Shown piece by piece: positions 16,961 to 25,116 of a stretch of 64,000 nucleotides of DNA. The notes under the pieces are model-generated. The model did not search any database. It had not been told where the DNA came from and saw nothing but the letters and a program-made list of their open reading frames with translations. The stretch covers positions 102,853 to 166,852 of the forward strand of contig JAHBWG010000007.1 in assembly GCA_019637095.1 (NCBI GenBank). The letters are read 5' to 3'. Origin of the DNA: Sandaracinaceae bacterium (GTDB lineage: Bacteria > Myxococcota_A > Polyangia > Polyangiales > Sandaracinaceae). Within the stretch, counting starts at the first letter, position 1. The number at the start of each line of letters is the position of its first letter. The translations under genes and the position numbers were made by a program.

Positions 16961-17884
16961 ATGACGTCGCCGTTCGACCGCGAGTTCCTCTTCGTCACGG
17001 GCAAGGGTGGCGTCGGAAAGACCACGGTGAGCGCCGCGCTCGCGCTCGCCGCCGCGAAGAAAGGCCGCCGCGTCCTGATCGCGATGTGCAACGCGAAGGA
17101 GCGCCTCAGCCACCTGCTCGACGTCGAGCCGATCGGCCCGCGCAACCAGCGCATCCTCGAGCGCATCGACGCGGTCAACATGACGCCCGCGGTCGCGCTC
17201 GAGGAGTACGGGATGATGGTCCTCAAGGTCCGCAGCGTCTACAAGGCGGTCTTCGAGAACCGGTTCGTCAGCGCGTTCCTGCGCGGCACGCCCGGCATCG
17301 AGGCGTGGTCGATGCTCGGCAAGGCGTACTTCCACGTCGAAGAGCAGATCGACGGCCGCCCGCGCTACGACGTCGTGATCGTCGACGGCCCCGCGACCGG
17401 CCACGCGCTCGACATGCTGCGCGTCCCGCAGGTCATCTGCGACATCGCGCCGCCGGGCCTGCTGCGCACTGAGGCGGAGAAGGCGCGCAGCCTCTTCCAC
17501 GATCGCCGCCGCTCCGCCGCCGTCCTCGTCACGCTCGCCGAGGACATGCCGGCCAACGAGACGATCGAGCTCCACGCCGCGATCACGAAGGACATCGGCC
17601 TAGAGGTCGACACGCTCGTCGTGAACTCGGTGCTGCCCAAGCTCTTCAAGTCGCACGAGCGCGACGCGATGGTGGAGCTGCCCGCCAAGCTCGCCCCAGG
17701 CTCCGCGCTCACCTCGCTCGCGCGCGCGAGCCGCGAGCGCGCGCTGCGCGAGGAGACGCAGCGCAGCGCGATCAAGAAGCTCGAGGAGGCGCTGCCGGCG
17801 CTGCCGCGCACCACGTTCCCGCACCTCTTCGTCCCCGAGTTCCGCCGCGGCGCGGTCGAGTCGCTCGCCGAGACCTTCGGGTGA
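16961..17884 (+). CDS. ArsA/GET3-family ATPase
   Basis: This is a 307-residue soluble P-loop ATPase of the SIMIBI class. The deviant Walker A is GKGGVGKTTVSAA with the signature Lys, the switch region is VVIVDGPATGHALDMLRVP, and VVNSVLPKLF resembles the family's nucleotide-sensing strand. There is one ATPase domain of about 300 residues, so it resembles GET3-like halves rather than the double-length arsenite pump ArsA; metal-binding Cys residues of ArsA are missing. Actinobacteria and myxobacteria often carry such single-domain homologues of unknown function. The ATG at 16961 begins MTSPFDREFLFVTGKGG, with the P-loop at the usual distance. TATGTT lies 11 bases before the start. Confidence 0.85.
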   Translation: MTSPFDREFLFVTGKGGVGKTTVSAALALAAAKKGRRVLIAMCNAKERLSHLLDVEPIGPRNQRILERIDAVNMTPAVALEEYGMMVLKVRSVYKAVFENRFVSAFLRGTPGIEAWSMLGKAYFHVEEQIDGRPRYDVVIVDGPATGHALDMLRVPQVICDIAPPGLLRTEAEKARSLFHDRRRSAAVLVTLAEDMPANETIELHAAITKDIGLEVDTLVVNSVLPKLFKSHERDAMVELPAKLAPGSALTSLARASRERALREETQRSAIKKLEEALPALPRTTFPHLFVPEFRRGAVESLAETFG

Positions 17885-17967
17885 GCTCGCCGAGGGGTGC
17901 CTCCGCGCCCGGTGTCGCCGGATGCGGACGTGCAAGGTTCGTACAGTCGGGTGTAGGCTCGAACGCG

Positions 17968-18999
17968 ATGGGCTCCCGCCTCGCCGTCGCGGCCCTCTGC
18001 GCGACGCTGTTCGGCTGTACGGCCGGCCGCGTCGCACAGGAGCCGTTCGAGCCGGAGCCCCTCGAGCCCGCGCCGCCGCGCGCCGATTTCCGCTTCGCAG
18101 AGCCCCCGAGCGTCGACAACGATCCTTTCTTCGGTGCAGGCGCCGCGCGGACCGAGATCACGCTCGGGCTCTCGCAGGTCGCGCTGATCGAGGGCGCGCT
18201 CGACCCGAGCGGCGCCAACGAGGTGTGGACCGACTCCGACGGCTACGGCTTCTCGCTCTCGGCGGCGACGTTCGTGAGCGCGCACCTCTCGCACGAGGGA
18301 CGCGGCGGCGTGTGGGCGGTCGCGATCCACCGCCCGGACCGCAGCCTCGCCGCGTGGTGGGGGATGGGCGCGACCGATCGCGTCGCCACGCACCCGGTCG
18401 AGCTCTCGGCGGGCGCGTACTTCGTGCACGTCGCGGCAGAGCCGTCGGTCGGCCTCGCGCCGTACGCGCTGCGCGTCGTGACCGCCCCGGACGAGCCGTG
18501 CGCGTCGAGCGCGCGGCCCGACTACGTCGAGCGCGAGGCGAGCCCGGGCCTCAACGACCAGGCGCTCGTGCACTGGGGCGCGTTCCCGCGCGTCTCGCGC
18601 GGCGACGGCCTCGCCGAGGCGACGGGCCTGCGCGTCGAGCGCGACGGCTCGCGCGTGATCGAGGGCGTCTCGGGCGCACCGGGGGCCAGCGCGGACGCGT
18701 ACCTCGATCGCGACGCCTACGAGCTCGAGGTCGCCGACGGCGTCGGGGAGCTGCGCGTGCGGATCGAGCACGACTCCGCGGACGTGAACCTCGACGTGAT
18801 GCTGCTGTCGGCCGACGGCCGCACGCTCGTCGGCGCCGGCGTCGAGATCGGCGACTCGCCGGAGCTCGCCGCGATCCCCGTCGCCCCCGGTCGCTACGTC
18901 CTCTGGGTCGGCGCGCGCGACGAGCGCGCGATCGGCGGCGGCACCGCGCTCCCGCTCGGTTACCGCGCGGTGGTGTGCGGCCGCAGGGGGGCGCGATGA
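17968..18999 (+). CDS. Lipoprotein with PPC-like beta domains
   Basis: This is a 343-residue lipoprotein with signal MGSRLAVAALCATLFGCTAG and lipobox FGC. The mature protein is beta-rich. Segments such as SAGAYFVHVAAEPS and APGRYVLWVGARDE resemble the terminal strands of bacterial pre-peptidase C-terminal (PPC) domains, suggesting two such domains for binding or stability; no catalytic motif is visible. The ATG at 17968 has TAGGCT eight bases before it. Its stop overlaps the next start by ATGA, so the two products are made together and may act together outside the cell. Confidence 0.7.
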   Translation: MGSRLAVAALCATLFGCTAGRVAQEPFEPEPLEPAPPRADFRFAEPPSVDNDPFFGAGAARTEITLGLSQVALIEGALDPSGANEVWTDSDGYGFSLSAATFVSAHLSHEGRGGVWAVAIHRPDRSLAAWWGMGATDRVATHPVELSAGAYFVHVAAEPSVGLAPYALRVVTAPDEPCASSARPDYVEREASPGLNDQALVHWGAFPRVSRGDGLAEATGLRVERDGSRVIEGVSGAPGASADAYLDRDAYELEVADGVGELRVRIEHDSADVNLDVMLLSADGRTLVGAGVEIGDSPELAAIPVAPGRYVLWVGARDERAIGGGTALPLGYRAVVCGRRGAR

Positions 19000-19757
19000 C
19001 GCGCGCGTGGCTCGCGGGCGCGCTGCTCGTCGCGCTGCCGTCGAGCGCGGCGGCCAACGAGGTGGTCGCGACCCCGTGCGACGGCTCGACGCACGGCGCG
19101 AGCGCGTTCTCGATCTTCGAATCGGTGTGCGTCGCCGGGGCCGCGGACCTGGAGTGCGACGGCGCGCCGGGCGCAGACGTCTACGTCGTCCCGCACGGCG
19201 CCGAGCCGTGGGCCGGCCGCGCGATCCGCGTCGACGCCTCCTTCGCGGACGTGCTCGCGTACGCAGCGCCGCTCGCCCCGGGCGAGTACGATCTGTTCCT
19301 CGACGAGGGCTGCGACGGAGAATGGACGGAAGACGACTTGCACGTCGAGCGAGCGTTCGAGGTCTTCGACGACCTCGTGTGTCGCGCCCCCGGGCCGCCG
19401 CTCGACCCCGGCCTCGAGAACGGCGCGACGTGCCGCGGCGCCTGCGGCGCTGGCTGCCCGAGCAGCTGCACCCTCGGCGGCGCCGTCACGACGTGCGTCG
19501 AGGGCGGCGGGCGCCACCAGACGTGCACGTTCGAGACGCTGACCTGCTCCACGCACGAGGCGTGTCGAGCGCACGACGAGTGCTACGACGGGTGCGACGG
19601 GTTCTGGTGCCAGCGCCAGTGCGACCTCGGCTGCGTCGGGCGCTGGGGCCTCGCGTGCGGCGCCTGGGCGACGGGGCGTGGCCCCTCCGACGGCTCCGTC
19701 ACGTACTGGGGCCACCCCGTCACCGCTGGCGCGACGGAAGGGGCGTGCGGGAGCTGA
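18996..19757 (+). CDS. Exported Cys-rich protein with phospholipase A2-like active-site motif
   Basis: This is a 253-residue secreted protein. The signal peptide MTRAWLAGALLVALPSSAAA is followed by a beta-rich half and a C-terminal half with more than 15 Cys. The segment CRAHDECYDGCDG matches the HD-x-CY core of PLA2 enzymes, where His and Asp form the catalytic dyad, and the multiple disulfides fit that fold. The Ca2+-binding loop of animal enzymes is not evident, so this may be a distant or inactive relative. It is translationally coupled to the preceding lipoprotein. An extracellular lipid-attacking enzyme would suit a predator, but this is inference. Confidence 0.6.
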   Translation: MTRAWLAGALLVALPSSAAANEVVATPCDGSTHGASAFSIFESVCVAGAADLECDGAPGADVYVVPHGAEPWAGRAIRVDASFADVLAYAAPLAPGEYDLFLDEGCDGEWTEDDLHVERAFEVFDDLVCRAPGPPLDPGLENGATCRGACGAGCPSSCTLGGAVTTCVEGGGRHQTCTFETLTCSTHEACRAHDECYDGCDGFWCQRQCDLGCVGRWGLACGAWATGRGPSDGSVTYWGHPVTAGATEGACGS

Positions 19758-19773
19758 GCGGCTGCGCGCACCT

Positions 19774-20856
19774 TCAGCGCGCGGGCGTCGGGGCGTAGGG
19801 CTGCACGCGGCCGATCGCGATCGCGCGCAGCACCGGGTAGCGGCGGCGCACGTGCGGGCCGATGCGCAGCGCGCGCCGCGCGAGCTGCGTGGCCGCGTCG
19901 AGGAGCAGCCGCGCGGCCGGGCGCGTCCCCTCGGGCAGCCACTCGATGTCGCGCGCGGCGTTCGCCTCGAGCAGCTCCACGAGCACGTTCCACGCGAGCG
20001 CCGCGAGCAACGCGTCGCGGTCCGCGTCCGGGCTCGTCCACTGCCGCGCGCGCTCGAGCGTCCGCTCGATCGCCTCGCGCTCGTCCAGGATCGAGCCACC
20101 GCCGACCCCGGCGACCCACGCGATCGCGCGCGCGTGCTCCGCGTCCTCGGGCTCGAACGCCGCGCCGCCGGTCGGCACCCGCGCGCGCGCGTCGACGATC
20201 GGCCCGAGCGGCACCGCGACCGCGAGCCCCTCGACGCCGCGATCGAGCCGGCCGCGCGCGGTGACGATCCCCACGAGGCGCCCCTCGCGATCGACCACCG
20301 GCCCGCCGGAGTGCCCCGGGTTCACCGTCATCGTCAGGTGCAGCTCGCCGTTGCGGGTCACGCGGCTCACCTCGCCGCTCGCCGCCGCGGGCGTGTCCTC
20401 GCGCAGGTCGAGCGGATAGCCGCTCACGCTCACGCGCTCCGACAGCGTGAGCGGGCGCGCCTGCGCCGGCAGCGGCAGTCGGTCCGGGAGCGCGCCGGCG
20501 ACGACGACGAACGCGAGGTCGTGCTCCGGATCCACGTAGACCGGGCGCGCGGGCATCGGCGTCGAGCTGCCGGGCAGAACGACGATCCACGCGTCGGCGC
20601 CCCACACCACGTGGCGCGCGGTGAGCACGAGGTTCGGGCCGACCACCACGCCCGAGCCGTGCGTCGAGCTCGGCACGCCCACGACGCGGCGCACGTGCGA
20701 GCGACGCCCGTCGAGGCCCTGCGCGTCGATGCCGCGCAGCGAGATGATCCGAACGGTCGCGCGGTCGACCGGTCGCAAGGTCACGGCCTGCCGCTGCGCG
20801 CGCGCGAGCGCGGGGACGGCGAAGAGGACGGCGAGACCGAGGAGCAGCGCGCGCAT
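19774..20856 (-). CDS. Exported trypsin-like serine protease
   Basis: This is a 360-residue periplasmic or secreted protein with signal peptide MRALLLGLAVLFAVPALARA. A trypsin/DegP-like protease domain occupies about residues 35-240 with the complete triad: His in TARHVV, Asp in PEHDLAFV and Ser in NPGHSGGPV. There is no PDZ domain; the last 110 residues are helical and Arg/Ala-rich, with no known family. The start ATG at 20856 overlaps the stop of the upstream lipoprotein by ATGA. The two genes therefore form a coupled pair, and the lipoprotein could be a substrate, anchor or inhibitor. Confidence 0.85.
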   Translation of the reverse strand: MRALLLGLAVLFAVPALARAQRQAVTLRPVDRATVRIISLRGIDAQGLDGRRSHVRRVVGVPSSTHGSGVVVGPNLVLTARHVVWGADAWIVVLPGSSTPMPARPVYVDPEHDLAFVVVAGALPDRLPLPAQARPLTLSERVSVSGYPLDLREDTPAAASGEVSRVTRNGELHLTMTVNPGHSGGPVVDREGRLVGIVTARGRLDRGVEGLAVAVPLGPIVDARARVPTGGAAFEPEDAEHARAIAWVAGVGGGSILDEREAIERTLERARQWTSPDADRDALLAALAWNVLVELLEANAARDIEWLPEGTRPAARLLLDAATQLARRALRIGPHVRRRYPVLRAIAIGRVQPYAPTPAR

Positions 20857-21959
20857 CACAAGATCCGGAACGAGTCGAAGAACGCGGCCGTGCGCGCCGC
20901 GCCGAGCGAGGCGGCGCCGACGACCTGCAGGACGTAGACGCGGCGCCCGGTGAGGAAGGCGCGCGCCTCCTCGTCGCGCGGCGGCGCGTAGCCGCGACCG
21001 GGGAAGCCAGACGCGTGCAGGTAGGCGCCGGGCGCGCCGAGCGAGAGGTGCGTCGCGACGCGCTCCAGCGCCCGCTCGGGGGCGGCGCCCGCGAAGCCGA
21101 ACACCATGACGCGGTAGAGCCCGCCCGGGTGCGGGCTCTCGAAGGCGACGGCGTCGACGGTCTCGTCGTCGAGCTCGACGCGCGCGGACCGACGCGCCCC
21201 GATCGGGGGGATGACGGCGGCGAAGTCCACGTCGGGGAGGTAGGTCGCGACCGGCTCCGTCGAGTCGCCGAGCGGCAGCATCGCGTCCTCGCGGTCGAGC
21301 GCGATCGACTGCATGAAGTACTCGGCGGAGCGCAGCGCCGCCGGCGTGGAGTCGACCGCGACCGCCGCGACGTAGAGCCGCTCGCGGCCGATGAACTGGC
21401 GCAGCGCGAAGAACCCGCCGTTCGCGACGCGCCCGGTGTCCTCGCGCGCGTAGAAGCCCGGCATCGCGACGCGCGCCGAGCGGCGGTCGGTCGCCTCGGC
21501 CCGCTCGACGATGGTGTCCGCGAGGCGCTGCGCGCGCTCGAGCGGGTCTCCGACGACGCCGCCCTCCCACTGCACGATGAACACGCCGAAGGTGCCGTGC
21601 GGCGCGTCGAGCCGGGCGGTGACCGACTGATAGCGCGCGCCGTCGTCGTCGATGCCCGCCTCGCCGTTCACGCGCGGGGCGAAGGGCATCTCGCAGGCGA
21701 AGCCGGTGTTGGGCGGCGCGACCGCCGCCCAGCCGGACTGCCCCGCCGGACGGAGCCTCGCGCGATCGTCGCGGCTCTCGTCGACCCGCGGCCCGCTCGC
21801 AGGATGGTAGGCGCGGCGCCCGCACGCCGGCCCCGCGACGAGCAGCGCCGCGACGACGAGGCCCAGCGCACCGATCCACGCGCGCGAGCGCACCGCCGCC
21901 GCCGGGCGAGGTGCCCGAGGCGTGGTGTCGACGCATCGACGCTCGAGGCGGGCGCGCAT
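20856..21959 (-). CDS. Lipoprotein of unknown function coupled to protease
   Basis: This is a 367-residue lipoprotein whose hydrophobic signal segment WIGALGLVVAALLVAGPAC is preceded by about 26 Arg/Pro-rich residues, an unusually long n-region. The mature part has two similar alpha/beta halves, each with an aromatic-rich VFIVQWEGG or VMVFGFAG strand followed by a helix like ERAQRLADTIVERAE. I recognise no family. An alternative later start is not available as ATG, so 21959 is used; the frame upstream to 22109 runs into the divergent gene. The product is coupled to the downstream protease by overlapping stop and start. Confidence 0.65.
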   Translation of the reverse strand: MRARLERRCVDTTPRAPRPAAAVRSRAWIGALGLVVAALLVAGPACGRRAYHPASGPRVDESRDDRARLRPAGQSGWAAVAPPNTGFACEMPFAPRVNGEAGIDDDGARYQSVTARLDAPHGTFGVFIVQWEGGVVGDPLERAQRLADTIVERAEATDRRSARVAMPGFYAREDTGRVANGGFFALRQFIGRERLYVAAVAVDSTPAALRSAEYFMQSIALDREDAMLPLGDSTEPVATYLPDVDFAAVIPPIGARRSARVELDDETVDAVAFESPHPGGLYRVMVFGFAGAAPERALERVATHLSLGAPGAYLHASGFPGRGYAPPRDEEARAFLTGRRVYVLQVVGAASLGAARTAAFFDSFRIL

Positions 21960-21998
21960 GCTGGCGAAGTCTCGCCCGTCGCTCTCTTCGCGACAAGC

Positions 21999-22032
21999 GC
22001 ACAGACACATGGAACGCACAGACACATGGAAC
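21999..22032. repeat. 17-bp perfect tandem repeat between divergent genes
   Basis: The unit gcacagacacatggaac occurs twice head to tail (21999-22015 and 22016-22032). It is much less GC-rich than its surroundings and lies in the 103-base gap between the lipoprotein gene (start 21959, leftward) and the epimerase-like gene (start 22063, rightward). This position would suit an operator, though a simple duplication is equally possible. Confidence 0.6.
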
Positions 22033-22062
22033 GCGGAGGGCCGCGCGTGCGAGGATGGCGAC

Positions 22063-22758
22063 GTGGACCGCCCTCTTCGCGTCGTGATCTTCGGCTCGAC
22101 CGGCCTCATCGGGCGCGGCGTCCTGCTCGAGGCGCTCGATCATCGGGCGATCGGCGAGGTGCTCACGGTCGGCCGGCGGCCCTCCGAGGTCGTGCACGAG
22201 AAGATCCGGCACCTCGAGCACGAGGACTTCCTCGACTTCACCGCGATCGCGGGCGAGCTCGCAGACCTCGACGCGTGCTTCTGGTGCCTCGGCATCTCCT
22301 CGGCGGGCGTGAGCGAAGCCGAGTACACGAAGATCACGTACGACTACACGATGGCGGCGGCGAAGGTGCTGGCCGAGGCGAGCCCCGGGCTCGTGTTCTG
22401 CTTCGTCTCGGGCGAAGGCACCGACGAGACGGAGCGTGGCCGCTCGATGTGGGCGCGGGTGAAGGGCCGCACCGAGAACGCGGTGAAGCGCGCCTTCGAC
22501 GACGCGTACCTGTTCCGCCCCGCGTACATCCGGCCGATGCGCGGCGCGCGGTCCAAGACGACGCTCTATCGCGTGCTCGATCCCCTCCTCGTGGGGCTGA
22601 GCCCATTGCTGCGGCCGATGGGCATGGCGACCTCGACGGTCGAGATCGGCAAGGCGATGATCGCCGCCGTCCTCGGGCTGTCCGACGAGCGGCTCCTCGC
22701 GTCCAAGCAGATCAACGCGCTCGCGGCGAAGCTCGACGCGACGCCCCTCCCTCGGTGA
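22063..22758 (+). CDS. NAD(P)-binding Rossmann protein, SDR-a/NmrA-like epimerase
   Basis: This is a 231-residue cytoplasmic protein. The nucleotide-binding loop is VIFGSTGLIGRGVLLEAL, and a LGISSAGVSEAEYTKITYDY segment supplies the Tyr that often stands in the active site of atypical SDRs. FVSGEGTDET and RVKGRTENAV follow. It resembles HTATIP2/oxidoreductase-like and NAD-dependent epimerase proteins, often misnamed; the substrate is unknown. I chose GTG at 22063 because gagga lies at ribosome-binding distance and the Rossmann strand follows at once. The longer frame from 21922 crosses the tandem repeat. Confidence 0.75.
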   Translation: MDRPLRVVIFGSTGLIGRGVLLEALDHRAIGEVLTVGRRPSEVVHEKIRHLEHEDFLDFTAIAGELADLDACFWCLGISSAGVSEAEYTKITYDYTMAAAKVLAEASPGLVFCFVSGEGTDETERGRSMWARVKGRTENAVKRAFDDAYLFRPAYIRPMRGARSKTTLYRVLDPLLVGLSPLLRPMGMATSTVEIGKAMIAAVLGLSDERLLASKQINALAAKLDATPLPR

Positions 22759-22816
22759 ACCGGCGTCGATCCGTGAGGGGTTCCGGCGCATCGCGCGCTC
22801 GACTACGCTCGCGCGC

Positions 22817-23212
22817 ATGCGGCGCGCGCACGGCGGATGGAGCGTGAGGGGGTGGGTGCTCGCGTGCGCCCTCGCCGCCGGCTGCGCGAGCACGCCAGCG
22901 CAGGTCGTGATCGGGCCGGCTCGGTACGACGGGCTCGAGCAGCTCTGGGAGGCGACGGTCGCGACGCTCGCCGCGGCGGGGTACACGCCCGAGGCGAGCG
23001 ACCCGTACCGCGGGCGCATGCTCCTCCCTTCACGCATGTACGGGAGCCGGCACCGCTTCACCGTGCAGTGTTACCGCGAGGGGTGGGTCCAGCTCGGCTA
23101 CGAGGACTCGCGCGACGCACACCAGCCGGCGCTCGCGCGCGAGCACCTCGCCCTCGCCCTCGCGCTGCGCGAGCGGCTGCACGACCGGCCGGCGCCGGAG
23201 CCCACGCCGTGA
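22817..23212 (+). CDS. Small lipoprotein, cassette copy 1 gene A
   Basis: This is a 131-residue lipoprotein with signal WVLACALAAGCASTP and lipobox AGC. The mature part reads LWEATVATLAAAGYTPEASD, then LLPSRMYGSR and YREGWVQLGY, a compact alpha-beta domain that recurs in the paralogue at 24739-25116. No family is recognised. TACGCT stands seven bases before the ATG, a leaderless pattern. The stop overlaps the GTG of the next gene (GTGA). Paralogy and strict coupling suggest that gene A and gene B products work together in the envelope. Confidence 0.75.
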   Translation: MRRAHGGWSVRGWVLACALAAGCASTPAQVVIGPARYDGLEQLWEATVATLAAAGYTPEASDPYRGRMLLPSRMYGSRHRFTVQCYREGWVQLGYEDSRDAHQPALAREHLALALALRERLHDRPAPEPTP

Positions 23213-24126
23213 CGCGCGCCTCTCGAGCCGGTGTGCTCCTCGCGAGCCTCGCGAGCCTCGCGAGCCTCGCAGCCGCGCCGCGCGCGCACGCGCAGACCAC
23301 GTGCGCCGGCGGTCGCGTCGTGACGGCCGAGGGCTACTGCTGCTGGCCGGGCCAGCGGTGGGACGCAGAGGACCTGCGCTGCAGCGGCGCGCCGAGCTGC
23401 CCTGCGCCGCTCACCGCAGCAGGCGAAGCGTGCGTCGACGGTACGAGCCCGACGCGCGAGCCTCCGCCGCGCGCGCCGACGATGGTGCGCGCGGACGGAA
23501 CGGTGGACTACGGGGCCGGCACCGTCACGCGCCCGCGCCAGGCCATCGCCGCGCCCCGAGAGCCAGAGCCCGCCGCCACCGGCCCGGTCGGCGGCGCGTG
23601 GCCGCTCGCGGGTCGCGCTCCCCCGTGGGGCCCGCGCAACCCGCGGCGTGTGACGCGCTCGATCGAAGGGCTGCAGGTCACGGGCGCGCTGTTCTTCGGC
23701 CTCGCCTACGCGAGCGCGGTGTTCACGAGCGTGGCGGCGTTCGCGCACCCTGGGAGCCCTCGCGTGCTCGGTGGGATGGGCCCTCGCGACGCGACGTGCC
23801 ACGACACCATCGGCGCGTTCCTCCTCGTCCCGGTGATCGGCGCCGTCGTCGCGGCGGTCGTCGGCGCGGAGTGCAGCGTCCCGCTCTACACGGCGGCGGG
23901 CGGCGCGGGCCTGCGCACGGGCCAGACCCTCTCGATCAGCAGTGAGGCGGAGTGGACGACGAGCGCCGCGCTGAGCGCTTCCTTTCAGATCTTGGGGCTC
24001 GGCATGTTCCTGCTCGGCACGTCCCTCTCCGAGGAGGTGACGGTGTACGAGGACGGCACGACCCGCGCGACGCTCGCGCCGCTCGTCGGCGCCGCGAACG
24101 GCCTGCGCTTGACGCTCGAGCTGTGA
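23209..24126 (+). CDS. Exported CCWPGQ protein with membrane segments, cassette copy 1 gene B
   Basis: This is a 305-residue protein with a signal peptide built from a Leu-Ala-Ser repeat (three 9-base units ctcgcgagc), then a Cys-rich head TCAGGRVVTAEGYCCWPGQRW, a Pro/Ala-rich linker, and three or four hydrophobic segments (GALFFGLAYASAVFTSVAAF, AFLLVPVIGAVVAAVV, ILGLGMFLLGTS). It starts by GTG at 23209 inside the gene A stop. The head motif is repeated in the paralogue 25113-25946. I know no function; a membrane protein with an exposed disulfide-rich head is the visible design. Confidence 0.75.
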   Translation: MTRASRAGVLLASLASLASLAAAPRAHAQTTCAGGRVVTAEGYCCWPGQRWDAEDLRCSGAPSCPAPLTAAGEACVDGTSPTREPPPRAPTMVRADGTVDYGAGTVTRPRQAIAAPREPEPAATGPVGGAWPLAGRAPPWGPRNPRRVTRSIEGLQVTGALFFGLAYASAVFTSVAAFAHPGSPRVLGGMGPRDATCHDTIGAFLLVPVIGAVVAAVVGAECSVPLYTAAGGAGLRTGQTLSISSEAEWTTSAALSASFQILGLGMFLLGTSLSEEVTVYEDGTTRATLAPLVGAANGLRLTLEL

Positions 24127-24139
24127 GCTCGGGCGCGCT

Positions 24140-24574
24140 TCACTGGCAGTAGATCGGCGGCGCGCACACGCGCGTGTCCCCCGCCGGGACGCAGCACCCG
24201 CTCCAGCAGCGCGACGGAGTGCAATCGACCTGCGTGCAGCGGGCGCCCCAGTCTGGCCACTCCACGCACGCGAGCCCCCCACAACACCCATCGAAGCTCG
24301 GTCCACACCGCCGGGTCTCGTTCCGGCACGGGCCCCCGATCCGTGGCGCGCAGATCCCGCTGACGCAGACGTACGCGTCCTCGCCCGCGCGGCATCCGAA
24401 ATCGCAGCTCGCCGTGCACGAGCCCCGCCCATCGACGCTCAAGCACAGCCCGCTCTCGCAGTCTTGTGCGCCCTCGCAGGGGCTCTCGAAGGTGCCGAGC
24501 GGGATCACGTCCGGTGCGTTGCCGCACGCGGCGAGGAGCCACGACACGAGCGCCAGGGTCGAACGATTGGCCAT
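24140..24574 (-). CDS. Cys-rich lipoprotein
   Basis: This is a 144-residue lipoprotein with signal MANRSTLALVSWLLAACGN and lipobox AAC. The mature part has about 20 Cys in short spacings (CEGAQDCESGLC, CDFGC, CCGGLAC, CSGCC-like endings), typical of disulfide-bonded exposed proteins of myxobacteria. There is no catalytic motif. The gene sits in reverse orientation between the two copies of the lipoprotein/CCWPGQ cassette and converges on the first. The ATG at 24574 is chosen for the signal peptide; the frame to 24736 is shadow. Confidence 0.7.
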   Translation of the reverse strand: MANRSTLALVSWLLAACGNAPDVIPLGTFESPCEGAQDCESGLCLSVDGRGSCTASCDFGCRAGEDAYVCVSGICAPRIGGPCRNETRRCGPSFDGCCGGLACVEWPDWGARCTQVDCTPSRCWSGCCVPAGDTRVCAPPIYCQ

Positions 24575-24738
24575 CACCGCGTCATCCGTCGCGAGCACAC
24601 CCCCGCGCGCGTCCCGCGCACGCGCTCGGCGCACGGTAGCACCGCCCGCGCGCGCCCGGCCAGGGAGCCGACGGAGCCCGAGGAGCCCCAGGAGCCCGTG
24701 ATGGTCGGCGCCCGCCGCATCGGGTAGCATCGTCACCG

Positions 24739-25116
24739 ATGCGGTGCGCGACGGCTCGAGGCAGTTGGGTGCTCGCGTGCGCCCTCATGGCCGGCTGTGC
24801 GAGCACGCCGCCGGCGCGCGTGCTCATCGGCCCGGTGTCCGGCGTCTCCTCCGAGCAACTCTGGGGGCAGACCCTCGCCGCGCTGGAGAGCGCCGGGTAT
24901 CTCCCCGAGCTTCGCGATCCGGCGGAGGGACGCCTCTTGGTTCCGTCACGCACGTTCGGGAGCCGCGAGCGGTTCCTGCTCCAGCTCTACCGCGAAGGGT
25001 GGGTGCAGCTCGAGCTCGAGAGCTATTGGGGTCGCACGCACGGCGCCCTCGCGACGGAGTACCTCGATCTCGCGGTGACCCTGCGACGCGCGCTCTACCC
25101 GGCGGGCTCGCCGTGA
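24739..25116 (+). CDS. Small lipoprotein, cassette copy 2 gene A
   Basis: This is a 125-residue paralogue of 22817-23212. It shares WVLACALMAGCASTP, LWGQTLAALESAGYLPE, LLVPSRTFGSRERF and YREGWVQLELE at the same positions. Lipobox AGC marks it as a lipoprotein. The start at 24739 has TAGCAT eight bases upstream; a short run of ggagcc repeats lies before that (about 24668-24698). The stop overlaps the GTG of gene B, as in copy 1. The function is unknown. Confidence 0.75.
   Translation: MRCATARGSWVLACALMAGCASTPPARVLIGPVSGVSSEQLWGQTLAALESAGYLPELRDPAEGRLLVPSRTFGSRERFLLQLYREGWVQLELESYWGRTHGALATEYLDLAVTLRRALYPAGSP

Noticed and set aside
19758..19773. Possible bidirectional terminator between convergent genes
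   Set aside because: The gap is only 16 bases and the cgcgc pairing nearby is too short to separate from the general GC richness.
24665..24698. Short ggagcc-type repeats before cassette copy 2
   Set aside because: Only a few imperfect units are present, within what chance allows in this base composition.
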